This document shows, piece by piece, positions 1-8,214 of a stretch of DNA of 64,000 nt (within the stretch, counting starts at the first letter, position 1; each line of letters begins with the position of its first letter). Source of the stretch: Rhodobacter sp. NTK016B (lineage in GTDB: Bacteria; Pseudomonadota; Alphaproteobacteria; Rhodobacterales; Rhodobacteraceae); assembly GCF_017303295.1 (NCBI RefSeq), contig NZ_JAFKOK010000019.1, forward strand, positions 1-64,000. The letters run 5' to 3'. Under the pieces are notes generated by a model. That model saw only the letters and a list, made by a program, of their open reading frames with translations. It had not been told where the DNA came from and searched no databases. The position numbers were made by a program, and so were the translations under genes.

Positions 1-632
1 CTTGTTGGCGGGCTAGATCAGCGTCGCTCAGCTGAGTCTCAAGCTCAGCGATGCGCGCTTGTGTGGTGGTGTCTAGCTGCGCGAGGTCAGCGAGTGCTTG
101 TTGGCGGGCTAGATCAGCGTCGCTCAGCTGAGTCTCAAGCTCAGCGATGCGGGCCTGCGTGACCGTGTCGAGTTGAGCCAGCTCGGCGAGCGCTTGCTGG
201 CGCGCCAGATCAGTGTCGCTGAGCTGCGTCTCAAGCTCAGCGATCCGCGCTTGCGTCGCGGTATCGAGCTGAGCCAACTCGGCCAGAGCTTGCTGCCGCG
301 CCAGATCGGTATCGCTCAGCTGTGCTTCCAGTTCGGCGATACGGGCCTGCGTGGTCGTATCGAGCTGCGCCAACTCGGCCAGAGCCTGCTGTCGCGCCAA
401 ATCCGCATTGCTCAGCTGGGTTTCCAGTTCGGCAATTCGGGCCTGTGTCGCGGTATCGAGCTGCGCCAGTTCGGCCAGAGCCTGCTGCCGGGCCAGATCG
501 GTATCGCTCAGCTGCGTCTCCAGCTCGGCAATCCGCGTCTGCGTTTCGCTGTCCAAAGCCGCGAGGTCAGCCAGAGCCTGCTGACGGGCCAGTTCCGCGT
601 CGCTCAGGCTGGTCTCCAGATCGGCGATCCGT
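1..632 (-). repeat. 96-bp in-frame tandem repeat inside the coiled-coil gene
   Basis: At least seven units recur with an exact 96-bp spacing. The anchor GCCAGATC (or a variant) starts near 12, 108, 204, 300, 396, 492 and 588. The two leftmost units are almost identical and the units diverge towards 632. Each unit encodes 32 residues, which keeps the frame open. The array continues past position 1, so the copy number is unknown. Confidence 0.93.
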
Positions 633-1504
633 GCGGCCTGTTCGTCGCGCTCAGAGCGCAGGGCCGCGAGGGCTGTCTCGCGCTCGGCAAGGCTGGCGGC
701 GGCGCTGTCCTGTTCGGCCTGAAGCGCGTCGCGCGCCGCACGGGTGCTGGCGAGCTGGGCTTCGGTCTCGGCCCGCGCCGCGCGCAGCGAGCTCAGGGCA
801 CCCTCGGCATCGCGCAGCCCCGCAAGGGCGGTATCGCGCGCCTCTTCGGTCTCGGTCAGGCGCGCCAGCATCTCGGCCAGCGATGCCTCGGTCTGTTCGG
901 CCCGGGCGCGCATCGCGGCGAGCGCGGCCTCGACTGCCTCGCGCTCGGCGGCGGCAAGACGGGCGGCTTCGGTCTGGGCGTCGATCTCGTCGCGCGCCTG
1001 CGCAAGCGCGAGGTTCAGCGCCTCGCTTTCCGACAGGGCCTCGTCACGCGCGGCCTCGGTCGCGGCCAGTTGCTGGCCCAGCTCGGCGCGCTCGGCGATC
1101 AGGGCAGCGACCTGCGCCTCGAAGCTGGTGATACGGGTTTCGGCCTCGGCCAGCGCGTCGCTGCGGGCCTGCAGATCGCGGCCCAGAGCGGCAATCGTCG
1201 CTTCCTGCTCGCGCGCATTGGCTTCGAGCGTGGCGATATCGGCGTTGAGCCCTTCGACCTGCCCTTCAAGCTGGCCCACCCGATTGCGCGACAGGCCCAG
1301 CGCCTCGGTCAGCGACGAGACCTGCGCGGTCAGGCCCTGAAGTTCGTTGTCCTGCGTCGAGATCGTCTCGCGCAGGACGCTCTGGACGATCATGAAGATC
1401 GACAGAACGAACATCAGCACCAGCAAGAGCGCCGTCATCGCGTCGACGAAACCCGGCCAGATCGAGGCCGAGAACCGTTGATTGCCGCGACGCGACAGAC
1501 CCAT
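1..1504 (-). CDS. MotB-like inner-membrane protein with long repetitive coiled coil (partial, C-terminus beyond left edge)
   Basis: The start ATG overlaps the stop of the upstream ExbB/MotA-like gene (TAATG), so the two are translationally coupled. About 501 residues are visible. The N-terminus carries the MotB-type signature WPGFVDAMTALLLVLMFVL (about residues 16-34), one membrane helix that in this family supplies the channel Asp. After it comes an unbroken heptad-like coiled coil rich in Ala, Glu, Leu and Gln. From about residue 290 the chain becomes a near-perfect 32-residue tandem repeat (core ARIAELETQLSDADLARQQ) that is still running at the window edge. Family members usually end in an OmpA-like peptidoglycan-binding domain, which is not visible here. 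Inferred role: B subunit of a proton-driven MotA/MotB- or TolQR-like complex spanning the periplasm. Confidence 0.75.
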   Translation of the reverse strand, partial: MGLSRRGNQRFSASIWPGFVDAMTALLLVLMFVLSIFMIVQSVLRETISTQDNELQGLTAQVSSLTEALGLSRNRVGQLEGQVEGLNADIATLEANAREQEATIAALGRDLQARSDALAEAETRITSFEAQVAALIAERAELGQQLAATEAARDEALSESEALNLALAQARDEIDAQTEAARLAAAEREAVEAALAAMRARAEQTEASLAEMLARLTETEEARDTALAGLRDAEGALSSLRAARAETEAQLASTRAARDALQAEQDSAAASLAERETALAALRSERDEQAARIADLETSLSDAELARQQALADLAALDSETQTRIAELETQLSDTDLARQQALAELAQLDTATQARIAELETQLSNADLARQQALAELAQLDTTTQARIAELEAQLSDTDLARQQALAELAQLDTATQARIAELETQLSDTDLARQQALAELAQLDTVTQARIAELETQLSDADLARQQALADLAQLDTTTQARIAELETQLSDADLARQQ

Positions 1505-2739
1505 TACTCGTCATCCCGTGCGGCATAGCCCGACTGCCGGTTGAGCATCCGCACGGCCTGCGTCAGCATCGCCAGATCGCTGCGCAGATCGGCCAGCGAC
1601 TCTTGCCGCCCCGCCGAAAGCTCTTCGAGAATCCGCACCAGCTGAATGTCCATCGAGCGCAGCCGCAGCCGGGTTTCGGCTTCGATATGCGGCTCGTCAT
1701 CGGTTTCCGGGCGCGCATCGTCCTGACGCTGCATCAGCGCGATCATGCGGTCCTGCCCGTCGGCCATGCGCTCAAGCGCGCGGCCCGTCTCGGTGTCGCC
1801 CGCGTTGAGACGCTGGGCGATCCGCGTCATCGCCTGCCCCAGCGATTGCAGGGCCTCGTCGAGCCGCTCGCGGCTTTCCTCGGCGCGCTCTTGCACACGG
1901 CGCATGGCCTCCATTTGCTCGGTCAGCGAATCCAGCACTTCGGCCACCGCCGACAGACCGGCACCGCCTTCGCCCTCGCCTTCGGCCAGGGCGGTGCCCA
2001 ACCGGGTGATCGAGGACAGCCATTCCTCAAGCTCGCGGTAGAACCGGTTTTGCGCCTGACTGGCGAAGAGCTCGAGGATCCCTACGACCAGCGAGCCGGC
2101 AAGCCCCAGAAGCGACGAGGAGAACGCCGTGCCCATGCCGCTCATCTGCGCTTCGAGCCCGCTCATCAGCCGGCCGAACCCCGACAGAGCGGTCTCACCC
2201 TCTTGCGGGGCGAGCGAGCGGATCGTCTCGACGACGGCCGGAACCGAGGTCGCCAGCCCGTAGAACGTTCCCAGAAGGCCAAGGAAAATCAGCAGGTTGA
2301 CGAGATAGCGCGTGATGTCGCGCTCTTCCTCGATCCGGGTACCCACGGATTCGAGGATCGAGCGCGCCGACGTGGACGAGATATGGCTCGACCGCCCATG
2401 CGCGCGCAGAAGCGATGCCAGCGGCGCCAGAAGCCGCGGCGCGATGGTGATCTGGTGGCCCGGCGTCTGAGCGACGAAACCGCCGATCCAGCGCACGGAC
2501 GAGAAAAGCTGACTGATCTGCCAGAAGGTCGCCATGACGCCGATCACGAAGACCAGCGCGATGAAGCCGTTCAGCCAGATATTGGCCAGAAAGATGCCCG
2601 AGATACGCGGATAGGCCAGCGCCACGCCCGACCCCACCAGCGCCAGCGAGACCAGCATCAGGGTCAGCTGTCGAAGCGGTGGCGTGAACTGGACCCGCCC
2701 GATCGGCCCGAGCGCCCCTGCTCTCAACTGTCTCGCCAT
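1504..2739 (-). CDS. MotA/TolQ/ExbB-like proton-channel family protein
   Basis: This 411-aa membrane protein has two N-terminal helices, a large cytoplasmic segment, and the conserved channel region FLGLLGTFYGLATSVPAVV followed by the helix GTAFSSSLLGLAGSLVVGI. Both are typical of the MotA/TolQ/ExbB family. The C-terminal third is charged coiled coil. I chose the ATG at 2739 because AGGTG lies a suitable distance upstream. The frame is also open to a TTG at 2793, which would add 18 residues. It overlaps the MotB-like gene downstream, so the two products probably form one ion-driven complex. Rhodobacterales homologues are usually named 'biopolymer transporter ExbB'. The true substrate or mechanical role is not known from sequence. 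Confidence 0.85.
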   Translation of the reverse strand: MARQLRAGALGPIGRVQFTPPLRQLTLMLVSLALVGSGVALAYPRISGIFLANIWLNGFIALVFVIGVMATFWQISQLFSSVRWIGGFVAQTPGHQITIAPRLLAPLASLLRAHGRSSHISSTSARSILESVGTRIEEERDITRYLVNLLIFLGLLGTFYGLATSVPAVVETIRSLAPQEGETALSGFGRLMSGLEAQMSGMGTAFSSSLLGLAGSLVVGILELFASQAQNRFYRELEEWLSSITRLGTALAEGEGEGGAGLSAVAEVLDSLTEQMEAMRRVQERAEESRERLDEALQSLGQAMTRIAQRLNAGDTETGRALERMADGQDRMIALMQRQDDARPETDDEPHIEAETRLRLRSMDIQLVRILEELSAGRQESLADLRSDLAMLTQAVRMLNRQSGYAARDDE

Positions 2740-2797
2740 TCGCTGCACCTGCAAAGTTTCGTTAAAACTAGAAGCATCGCAGGGCTTTGCCAACCGT

Positions 2798-3337
2798 CTA
2801 CGTCGCCGATTTCAACACCTTGACGCGATCAGACAGCCATTCAAGCTCGTCATCGGGCAAGCCCAGCGCGGCCAGATGCGCGGCGGTCTGATAGAGATAC
2901 TCGCAATTGGGGCCGCGCCCGCCGGTCGCGCCCGCAATGCGCTGCGCTTGCTCTTCCAGCGTCAGGTCGCCGCGATACTGATCATGCGTGCGGTCAATGA
3001 CATAAACCACCGCCTCGACCTCGCGCCCGTCGTCCAGCGTCAGGTTGTGGACCTGCTCCAGATACGCCGCCGAGATCAGTTCGCGCGCGCGCAGATACTC
3101 CATCGTCTCTTCGGCGATCTCGGGCGCGATCTCGAAGGCCACGCCGTTGCACGAGGCCCCTTCGGCCGCATCCAGCGCCAGAACCAGACCGGGCTTCTCG
3201 ACCGTGCCGCGATGATGGATCGACAGCATGCAAAACGAGCGCCGGAAGCCCGGCAGCACCGCCAATTGCCGCGCGGTCCAGGCGAAACCCGGATTCCACA
3301 CCAGCGATCCATAACCGAAAACCCAAAGCGGACGCAT
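2798..3337 (-). CDS. chaC: ChaC-like gamma-glutamylcyclotransferase
   Basis: The 179-aa protein starts with the ChaC fold signature VFGYGSLVWNPGF, the glycine-rich substrate loop near residues 6-18. It also has the conserved Glu region ISAAYLEQ (about residues 91-98) and Y-YLYQTA near the C-terminus. ChaC enzymes cleave glutathione to 5-oxoproline and Cys-Gly in the cytoplasm. An ATG at 3337 and a GTG immediately before it at 3340 are both possible starts, and AGGTGA lies just upstream. The gene is on the same strand as the ExbB-like gene, about 58 bp from its preferred start. No functional link between them is evident. Confidence 0.88.
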   Translation of the reverse strand: MRPLWVFGYGSLVWNPGFAWTARQLAVLPGFRRSFCMLSIHHRGTVEKPGLVLALDAAEGASCNGVAFEIAPEIAEETMEYLRARELISAAYLEQVHNLTLDDGREVEAVVYVIDRTHDQYRGDLTLEEQAQRIAGATGGRGPNCEYLYQTAAHLAALGLPDDELEWLSDRVKVLKSAT

Positions 3338-3443
3338 CACTCACCTGCCGATCAGACTTTCGCGACCGCCCGTCGCGGGACTGGCCGCCTGCCTGTCGGC
3401 CATGTACACAGCAGGCAGCGAAAGAACAACACGGGGGCCGGGA

Positions 3444-4445
3444 ATGCGCGCCATGAGATGGGTAATCGTGCTGGTGGTCCTCGCCACGATCGGGTGGTGC
3501 GGCTATTGGTTCGTGGGCACGCGCGCGCTTGACCGCGCCATCGCACAGGGGCTTGAACGCACGCCCGAGCTGAGCGCCGAAACCTATCACATCAGCGGCT
3601 TTCCCAACCGTTTCGATGTCACCTTCGACGCCCCCCGCGTCACGCTCAGCGACGCCGAATGGACCGCGCCCTTCGTGCAGTTCTTCGCGCTGACCTACAA
3701 ACCGCACCATCTGCTTGCCGTCTTCCCCCACGATCAGGTCTTGCGGCTGGGCGGGACCGAGACCCTCATCCATTCCGAAGACCTGCGCGCCTCGATGGTG
3801 ATGGAGCCGGGGCTCGACCTGCCGCTCGACCGCATGACACTGGTGGGCGACACTCTCGATCTGCAGATCACCGAGCCCGCGCGCGGCACCGATACCGGCG
3901 CGACGTGGCAGATTGGCCAGCTTCGGCTCGCCAGCCGCCGGACCGACGACACCACACAGCAGCTGGTCGCGCTGGCCGAAACGGTCTTCCCCGACCCCGC
4001 GCAGATGGACCGTGTGGACCCGCAGCGCCTGTGGCCGCGCCGGTTCGATACGCTGCGCCTTGATGCCGAAGCCGAAACCGACCGCGCGCTTGATCGTCAT
4101 CTGGTGTCGGACGGCGCGCAGGTGCGGTTGACCGATCTGACTTTCACCGGGCTTCAGATCACCTGGCCCGAGGTAGATTTCCGCCTGTCTGGCCGCCTCA
4201 GCCCCGGCGCCGACGGCCGGCTGTCGGGTGACGCGACGGCGAATGTGACAGGCTGGGAAGAGATGCTCGACATCCTGCGCGCGTCGGGGCTCATCACCGA
4301 CGAGGCTGCGGCGATGGCCAATACCACGCTCGCCGCCATGGCGCAGGAAGATATTCTGGAAGTACCACTGAGCGTGGTGGACGGCGTCGTGCGGCTTGGC
4401 CCCTTCGCGCTGGCCACGCTGCCGCCGCTGTCGCTCGCGCCCTGA
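3444..4445 (+). CDS. DUF2125 domain-containing protein
   Basis: The 333-aa protein has an N-terminal membrane anchor (about residues 4-24, WVIVLVVLATIGWCGYWFVG), then a soluble domain beginning with the DUF2125 hallmark HISGFPNRFDVTFDAPR and the segment APFVQFFALTYKPHHL. This family is common in Rhodobacterales and Rhizobiales and has no assigned function. The bulk of the protein is expected in the periplasm. The frame extends upstream to 3402, but the ATG at 3444 puts the hydrophobic segment at the N-terminus. It is divergent from chaC and convergent with the VanZ-like gene. Confidence 0.82.
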   Translation: MRAMRWVIVLVVLATIGWCGYWFVGTRALDRAIAQGLERTPELSAETYHISGFPNRFDVTFDAPRVTLSDAEWTAPFVQFFALTYKPHHLLAVFPHDQVLRLGGTETLIHSEDLRASMVMEPGLDLPLDRMTLVGDTLDLQITEPARGTDTGATWQIGQLRLASRRTDDTTQQLVALAETVFPDPAQMDRVDPQRLWPRRFDTLRLDAEAETDRALDRHLVSDGAQVRLTDLTFTGLQITWPEVDFRLSGRLSPGADGRLSGDATANVTGWEEMLDILRASGLITDEAAAMANTTLAAMAQEDILEVPLSVVDGVVRLGPFALATLPPLSLAP

Positions 4446-4466
4446 TACGGCCCCGGCTCGGGACGT

Positions 4467-5135
4467 TCAGTGTCGCTGCCCCGGCTGGACGATCCGCAGC
4501 ACCGGCTCGTCCGCCGATGCCTCGTCTCCGGCAGCGGGGCGGTTGCGCGGGACATCGTCATCGCCCGACGCGGCGTCTTCCGCGAACGGCGCCTCGGCAA
4601 AGCCCGCCCCGTCGCTGTTCGGCTCATCTTTCAGCGTTGTCAGCTCTTCGCGCAGCACGACGCGCAATTCGTCCATCAGGTCGATGCGCATCGCCTCGAC
4701 CCGCGCCGCTTCGGCCTCTTCGTCGCTGAGTTCCTCATCCTCACCCAGCCCATCGACCGCAAAGAACCGGTCGCGGATGCGGTCATGCAGAATCTCGGCC
4801 AGCGCCGCCCCCGCCAGAACCCCGGTCACGTCAGCGCCGAAGTCCAGCCATTCGGCCGCGCGCCCCACGGTGGGCTGGATCAGCTCGATCAACCCGCCAT
4901 AGGCGATACAGAGCGGGACCGCCCAGGGCCAGCGGCGGGAATCGGTCAGGATCAGCGGAAAGATCAGCCCGACGAAAGCGACAAAGTGATAGACCTTGTC
5001 CAGCCCGTTGGCGAGCGTGGTCTGCGTGGGGATCGGCGTCAGCGTCAGCGCGGCGATCAGCAGGGCGGCGACAACCGAGACCACAAGCCCGGACACGCGC
5101 CAAAACCACGCCTGCCCCACGGCCAGCGTCTGCAT
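4467..5135 (-). CDS. VanZ-like membrane protein with acidic C-terminal tail
   Basis: The 222-aa product has about four transmembrane segments (residues ~10-32, 45-63, 70-88 and 100-115) and the VanZ-type pattern DKVYHFVAFVGL followed by AYGGLIELIQPTVGR and EWLDFGADVTGVLAG. A roughly 90-residue Glu/Asp-rich cytoplasmic tail follows, longer than in minimal VanZ proteins. The frame is open upstream to 5237, with another ATG at 5207. I prefer 5135 because the first hydrophobic helix begins soon after it. VanZ-family proteins outside glycopeptide clusters have no settled function. Confidence 0.75.
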   Translation of the reverse strand: MQTLAVGQAWFWRVSGLVVSVVAALLIAALTLTPIPTQTTLANGLDKVYHFVAFVGLIFPLILTDSRRWPWAVPLCIAYGGLIELIQPTVGRAAEWLDFGADVTGVLAGAALAEILHDRIRDRFFAVDGLGEDEELSDEEAEAARVEAMRIDLMDELRVVLREELTTLKDEPNSDGAGFAEAPFAEDAASGDDDVPRNRPAAGDEASADEPVLRIVQPGQRH

Positions 5136-5437
5136 CGTTGCTTTCGGTCCCCTTTTGGGACCGCGGATCGCCCTAAGACGGTCCTGAATATCGTCGCCTC
5201 GGGTCATCGTCCAAGACCGCCCGTTTCTGCGCTGCAATCCGCTATGCGAATTACCGTCATGAAAAACAATGCGTCAAGAAAATGGCCAAAGCAAGGCAAC
5301 CCCGGCAAGCAGCCTGGATCGGGCCGCGGATGACGGTCATTGTGTTGCCTGTGCAACGATTTTGCGCTTTGTGAAGGACGGCCCGCAAGTCGCGAAGCGG
5401 AAACGAAGAACGGGGTCCGAAGACCCCGCCCAATCGC
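5136..5437. other. Intergenic region between VanZ-like gene and rpoH
   Basis: It holds the possible extended N-terminus of the VanZ-like gene (5136-5237) and the rpoH terminator hairpin at 5411-5428. No other gene or RNA is recognisable. Confidence 0.5.
5405..5428 (-). terminator. Intrinsic terminator of rpoH
   Basis: A perfect 7-bp stem CGGGGTC/GACCCCG (5411-5417 and 5422-5428) closes a loop that reads TTCG on the minus strand. It is followed on that strand by the T-rich GTTCTTCG. It lies 10 bp past the rpoH stop. Confidence 0.75.
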
Positions 5438-6289
5438 TCAATGCACCGTCGACTCGTTGGCCGATTGCACGATCGCGGTCAGCCTGTTGAGCGCGCGCTC
5501 TTCCAGCTGCCGGACCCGCTCTTTCGAGATCCCCATCAACGCGCCCAGATCGCTCAGCGTCGCGGGGTCCTCGGACAGGTGCCGCGCGGACACGATCCGA
5601 CGCTCGCGGTCAGGCAATTGCTCGACCGCAGAATACAGGATCTTGCGCCGCTGCGCGCCATCCAGACGCTCGGCCACGTCCATCTCGGTTGCGGCGTCCT
5701 CGTCCTCGATGGTCTCGACCCATGAGCGCCCGTCTTCGTCCGCGCCCTGCGGCGCATCGAGCGACAGGTCGGGACCGGCCATGCGGCCCATCATCGCTTC
5801 GACCTGTTCGGGCGTGACCTGCAATTCGCGCGCCACGCGCACCGACAGCGGCTCGTCCGAGGCTTCGTCCCCCGCGTGCTTTTGCATCGCGCGGCGCAGG
5901 TGGAAGAACAGCTTCTTCTGCGTGGCATTCGTCCCGGTGCGCACCAGCGACCAGTTACGCATGACGTAATCCTGCATCGAGGCCCGGATCCACCATGCGG
6001 CATAGGTCGAAAAGCGCGAGCCGTTCATCGGGTCGAATTTCTCGGCCGCGCGCATCAGGCCCAGATTGCCCTGCTGGATCAGATCCTCGTACGGCACGTC
6101 ATAACGCTTGAAACGCCCGGCGAAGGACACTGCGAGACGCGCATAGGCCTGGATCAGGCGATGCAAAGCACGCTCATCCCCGTGATCGCGCCACGCAATG
6201 GCCAGCTCGGTCTCGGTCTCGGCGTCGAGGATCTCCTCGGCCATTGAAGCGCGAACGTAGCGGCGGATATGTGGATCCTGAAAGCCCAT
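5438..6289 (-). CDS. rpoH: RNA polymerase sigma-32 family factor (RpoH, RpoHII-like)
   Basis: The 283-aa sigma factor lacks region 1.1. It has region 2 at about residues 45-115 (YEDLIQQGNLGLMRAAEKFDP, then FSTYAAWWIRASMQDYVMRNW), the RpoH box QKKLFFHLRR near residues 124-133, and region 4 with the helix-turn-helix TLSDLGALMGISKERVRQLE near the C-terminus. The RpoH box separates it from RpoD and RpoS. Rhodobacterales usually carry two RpoH proteins. The divergent C-terminal half and stand-alone locus resemble RpoHII, which in R. sphaeroides serves singlet-oxygen and oxidative stress responses. That subtype call is inference. It is divergent from a cysteine-rich MarR regulator with 124 bp between the starts. 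Confidence 0.92.
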   Translation of the reverse strand: MGFQDPHIRRYVRASMAEEILDAETETELAIAWRDHGDERALHRLIQAYARLAVSFAGRFKRYDVPYEDLIQQGNLGLMRAAEKFDPMNGSRFSTYAAWWIRASMQDYVMRNWSLVRTGTNATQKKLFFHLRRAMQKHAGDEASDEPLSVRVARELQVTPEQVEAMMGRMAGPDLSLDAPQGADEDGRSWVETIEDEDAATEMDVAERLDGAQRRKILYSAVEQLPDRERRIVSARHLSEDPATLSDLGALMGISKERVRQLEERALNRLTAIVQSANESTVH

Positions 6290-6356
6290 GACTCAGTCCT
6301 TGACAGCAGAACGTATGGCGGCAACTTGTTTCGTCTCGATGCCACTTTGTTTCGAA

Positions 6357-6386
6357 ACGCTACCTTTTTTCAAGCCCCCTTGTCAA
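6357..6386 (-). promoter_or_regulatory. Possible rpoH promoter, with a palindrome overlapping its -10 end
   Basis: On the minus strand TTGACA (6386-6381) is followed 18 bp later by TAGCGT (6362-6357), a weak -10 match. The 10-bp palindrome GTTTCGAAAC at 6349-6358 overlaps its downstream end. The palindrome could be an operator in the rpoH/marR divergent region. No experimental site is known to me. Confidence 0.35.
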
Positions 6387-6413
6387 CCAGTCTCCTGCGA
6401 TTAGGTACGGGCC

Positions 6414-7025
6414 ATGAGCGAACCTGCACACACGATGCCTCCCCTTCCTGCGACCTCGGCCTGTACCGGCGCGGATCATTCCGCCGAACTGCTGGTGCAC
6501 CTGTCGCGGCTGGTCTATGGCTGCTCGTCCGATGCCAGCCTGACGCCGACGCAATGGACGGCGCTGCGCTATTTCGCCACCGCGAACCGCTTTTCGCGCA
6601 CTCCCTCGGCGTTCTCCGAGTTCAACGCCACGACGCGCGGCACCGCCTCGCAGACGGTGAAATCGCTGATCGCGATGGGGCTTCTGGCCAAGCGCGCGCA
6701 TGAGACGGACAAGCGCTCCTTCCTGATCGAGCTGACAGAAGCGGGCCGCGCCAAGCTCAAGCGCGATCCAATGGACGATCTGTCCGTCGCCATCGCCGCG
6801 CTTCCCGCCAACCGTCAGGCGATGCTGGCTGACATCCTTGGCGAGCTGGTCGAGACGATGGCCCGCAAGCGCGAGGCACCCACTTTCGGCCATTGCGGCG
6901 ATTGCGGCCACTGCGACACGTCGCGCCCCGGCGAGGTGTTCTGCCGCTGCACCAGCATGATGCTGACGGATGCGGAAACAAGCACGCTGTGCATCGACTT
7001 CGCCTCGGCGCTGGCCAAGCGCTGA
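6414..7025 (+). CDS. MarR-family regulator with C-terminal cysteine cluster
   Basis: The 203-aa protein has a MarR-like winged helix at about residues 45-120 (SLTPTQWTALRYF, TASQTVKSLIAMGLLAKR, then the wing HETDKRSFLIELTEAG). A dimerisation helix (about 130-152) precedes an unusual tail with six cysteines: H160-C161-x2-C164-x2-C167, then C177-x-C179 and C193. C17 and C37 lie in the N-terminal part. Such a tail could hold zinc or an iron-sulfur cluster, or form redox-active disulfides. The gene is divergent from rpoH and upstream of an ornithine-cyclodeaminase-family gene. The target genes and ligand are not evident from sequence. Confidence 0.82.
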   Translation: MSEPAHTMPPLPATSACTGADHSAELLVHLSRLVYGCSSDASLTPTQWTALRYFATANRFSRTPSAFSEFNATTRGTASQTVKSLIAMGLLAKRAHETDKRSFLIELTEAGRAKLKRDPMDDLSVAIAALPANRQAMLADILGELVETMARKREAPTFGHCGDCGHCDTSRPGEVFCRCTSMMLTDAETSTLCIDFASALAKR

Positions 7026-7030
7026 CAGGT

Positions 7031-7231
7031 ACTTTTCCGACATTCCTTGAACTGCGCCGTATCACGAGGTGATATCCGGCAGGCGGATGATTGTCGTGCG
7101 TGCGTCCGACCAACCCCGCAAGGCCCAACCCCGCAAGGCAAGGTGATTTTAAACACCTGACATTCTGGCGACATGCGCGTCTCTGCTTACGGCGAAACCT
7201 GCCTGATCCTGAACTGACACTTTTCCGACAT
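7031..7231 (+). repeat. Spaced 13-bp direct repeat and 15-bp tandem duplication between marR-like and OCD genes
   Basis: ACTTTTCCGACAT occurs at 7031-7043 and again at 7219-7231, each preceded by TGAC within a few bases. Between them CAACCCCGCAAGGC is tandemly duplicated (7111-7125 and 7126-7140). No gene is seen in 7026-7289. The paired motif looks like a candidate binding site or a short duplicated promoter segment. Confidence 0.5.
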
Positions 7232-7289
7232 CCGCCCGATTGACAGCCCCCGCCCCACCGCCGCAGACTTTGCGCAAACGGAGGCACCG

Positions 7290-8210
7290 ATGATCCCTGT
7301 TCTGACCCGCGAGGCGGTCGAGCCGCTGCTCGACTGGATGCGTCTGAGTGATGCGCTTCTGGACGGCCACCGCCGACCGCCCGCGCAGATCGAGGATGTG
7401 CTGCTGAGCCGCGCCGACGACCGGCTTTTGTCGCGCAGCGCATGGATCGACGGCATGGGTGTGGGTGTGAAATCCGTCACCGTCTTCCCCGGCAATCCCG
7501 CTCAGGGCCGCCCCAGTGTGCAGGGCGCGATGCTGGTCTTCGACGACGAAACCGGCGCCTTGCGCGCCGTTGTCGACAACCCTCTGGTCACGCGCTGGAA
7601 GACCGCGGGCGACTCGCTGCTGGGGGCGCGGCTGCTGGCCCGGGCCGACGCGCAGCGGTATCTGATCGTGGGCGCGGGCAGTGTGGCCGAGTCGCTGATC
7701 GAAGCCTTTCGCGCATGGAAACCCGATCTTCAGATCAGCGTCTGGGCGCGCCGCGCGGACGCCGCCAAGGCGCTCGCCGCGCGCCATTCCGGGGTAACGC
7801 CCGTCACCGATCTGGCATCGGCGGTGGCCGAGGCCGAGATCGTCAGCACCTGCACGATGGCACACGAGCCGGTCATCGCGGGCGAATGGCTGAGCCCCGG
7901 CACCCATCTCGACCTGATAGGGGCCTTTACTCCTCAGATGCGCGAGGCCGACGATTCGGCCCTGCAGCGCGGCAAGCTCTATGTCGACAGCCGCGCCACC
8001 ACGATCCCGCATATCGGGGAATTGATGATCCCGCTCGCGTCGGGCGCCATCACCGAGGCCGATGTGCTGGGCGATCTGAGCGACTTCGCCGCCGGTAAGG
8101 TGCCGCCCCGCGAACGGGACGACATCACGATCTACAAGAATGGCGGCGGTGCGCATCTCGACCTGATGACCGCGCGGGTCATGCTGGACGCGTGGGAGGC
8201 GCAGCCATAG
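7290..8210 (+). CDS. Ornithine cyclodeaminase / mu-crystallin family protein
   Basis: The 306-aa protein has the two-part OCD fold. An N-terminal substrate domain contains GVKSVTVFPGNPAQGRPSVQG, with its Lys and substrate loop. A Rossmann domain starts at YLIVGAGSVAESL (about residue 128), and the late segment KLYVDSR is followed by ITIYKNGGGAHLDL. Family members use NAD(P)H and include ornithine cyclodeaminase, alanine dehydrogenases, lysine cyclodeaminase and ketimine reductases, so the substrate is not assignable. The RBS is CGGAGG before the ATG. It is convergent with the ABC permease gene, with only 4 bp between stops. Confidence 0.85.
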   Translation: MIPVLTREAVEPLLDWMRLSDALLDGHRRPPAQIEDVLLSRADDRLLSRSAWIDGMGVGVKSVTVFPGNPAQGRPSVQGAMLVFDDETGALRAVVDNPLVTRWKTAGDSLLGARLLARADAQRYLIVGAGSVAESLIEAFRAWKPDLQISVWARRADAAKALAARHSGVTPVTDLASAVAEAEIVSTCTMAHEPVIAGEWLSPGTHLDLIGAFTPQMREADDSALQRGKLYVDSRATTIPHIGELMIPLASGAITEADVLGDLSDFAAGKVPPRERDDITIYKNGGGAHLDLMTARVMLDAWEAQP

Positions 8211-8214
8211 CCGC

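Noticed and set aside
1-632. Possible CRISPR array from regular spacing
   Set aside because: The 96-bp units are contiguous and coding, with no unique spacers.
173-1528. Long plus-strand open frame over the repeat gene (451 aa)
   Set aside because: It is antisense to the MotB-like coiled coil; the opposite strand has the clear membrane motif, coupling and heptads.
1-3337. Zorya-type antiphage system (ZorAB)
   Set aside because: The A/B pair alone is not enough; no zorC, zorD or zorE is visible and the right-hand neighbour is chaC. The left side is outside the window.
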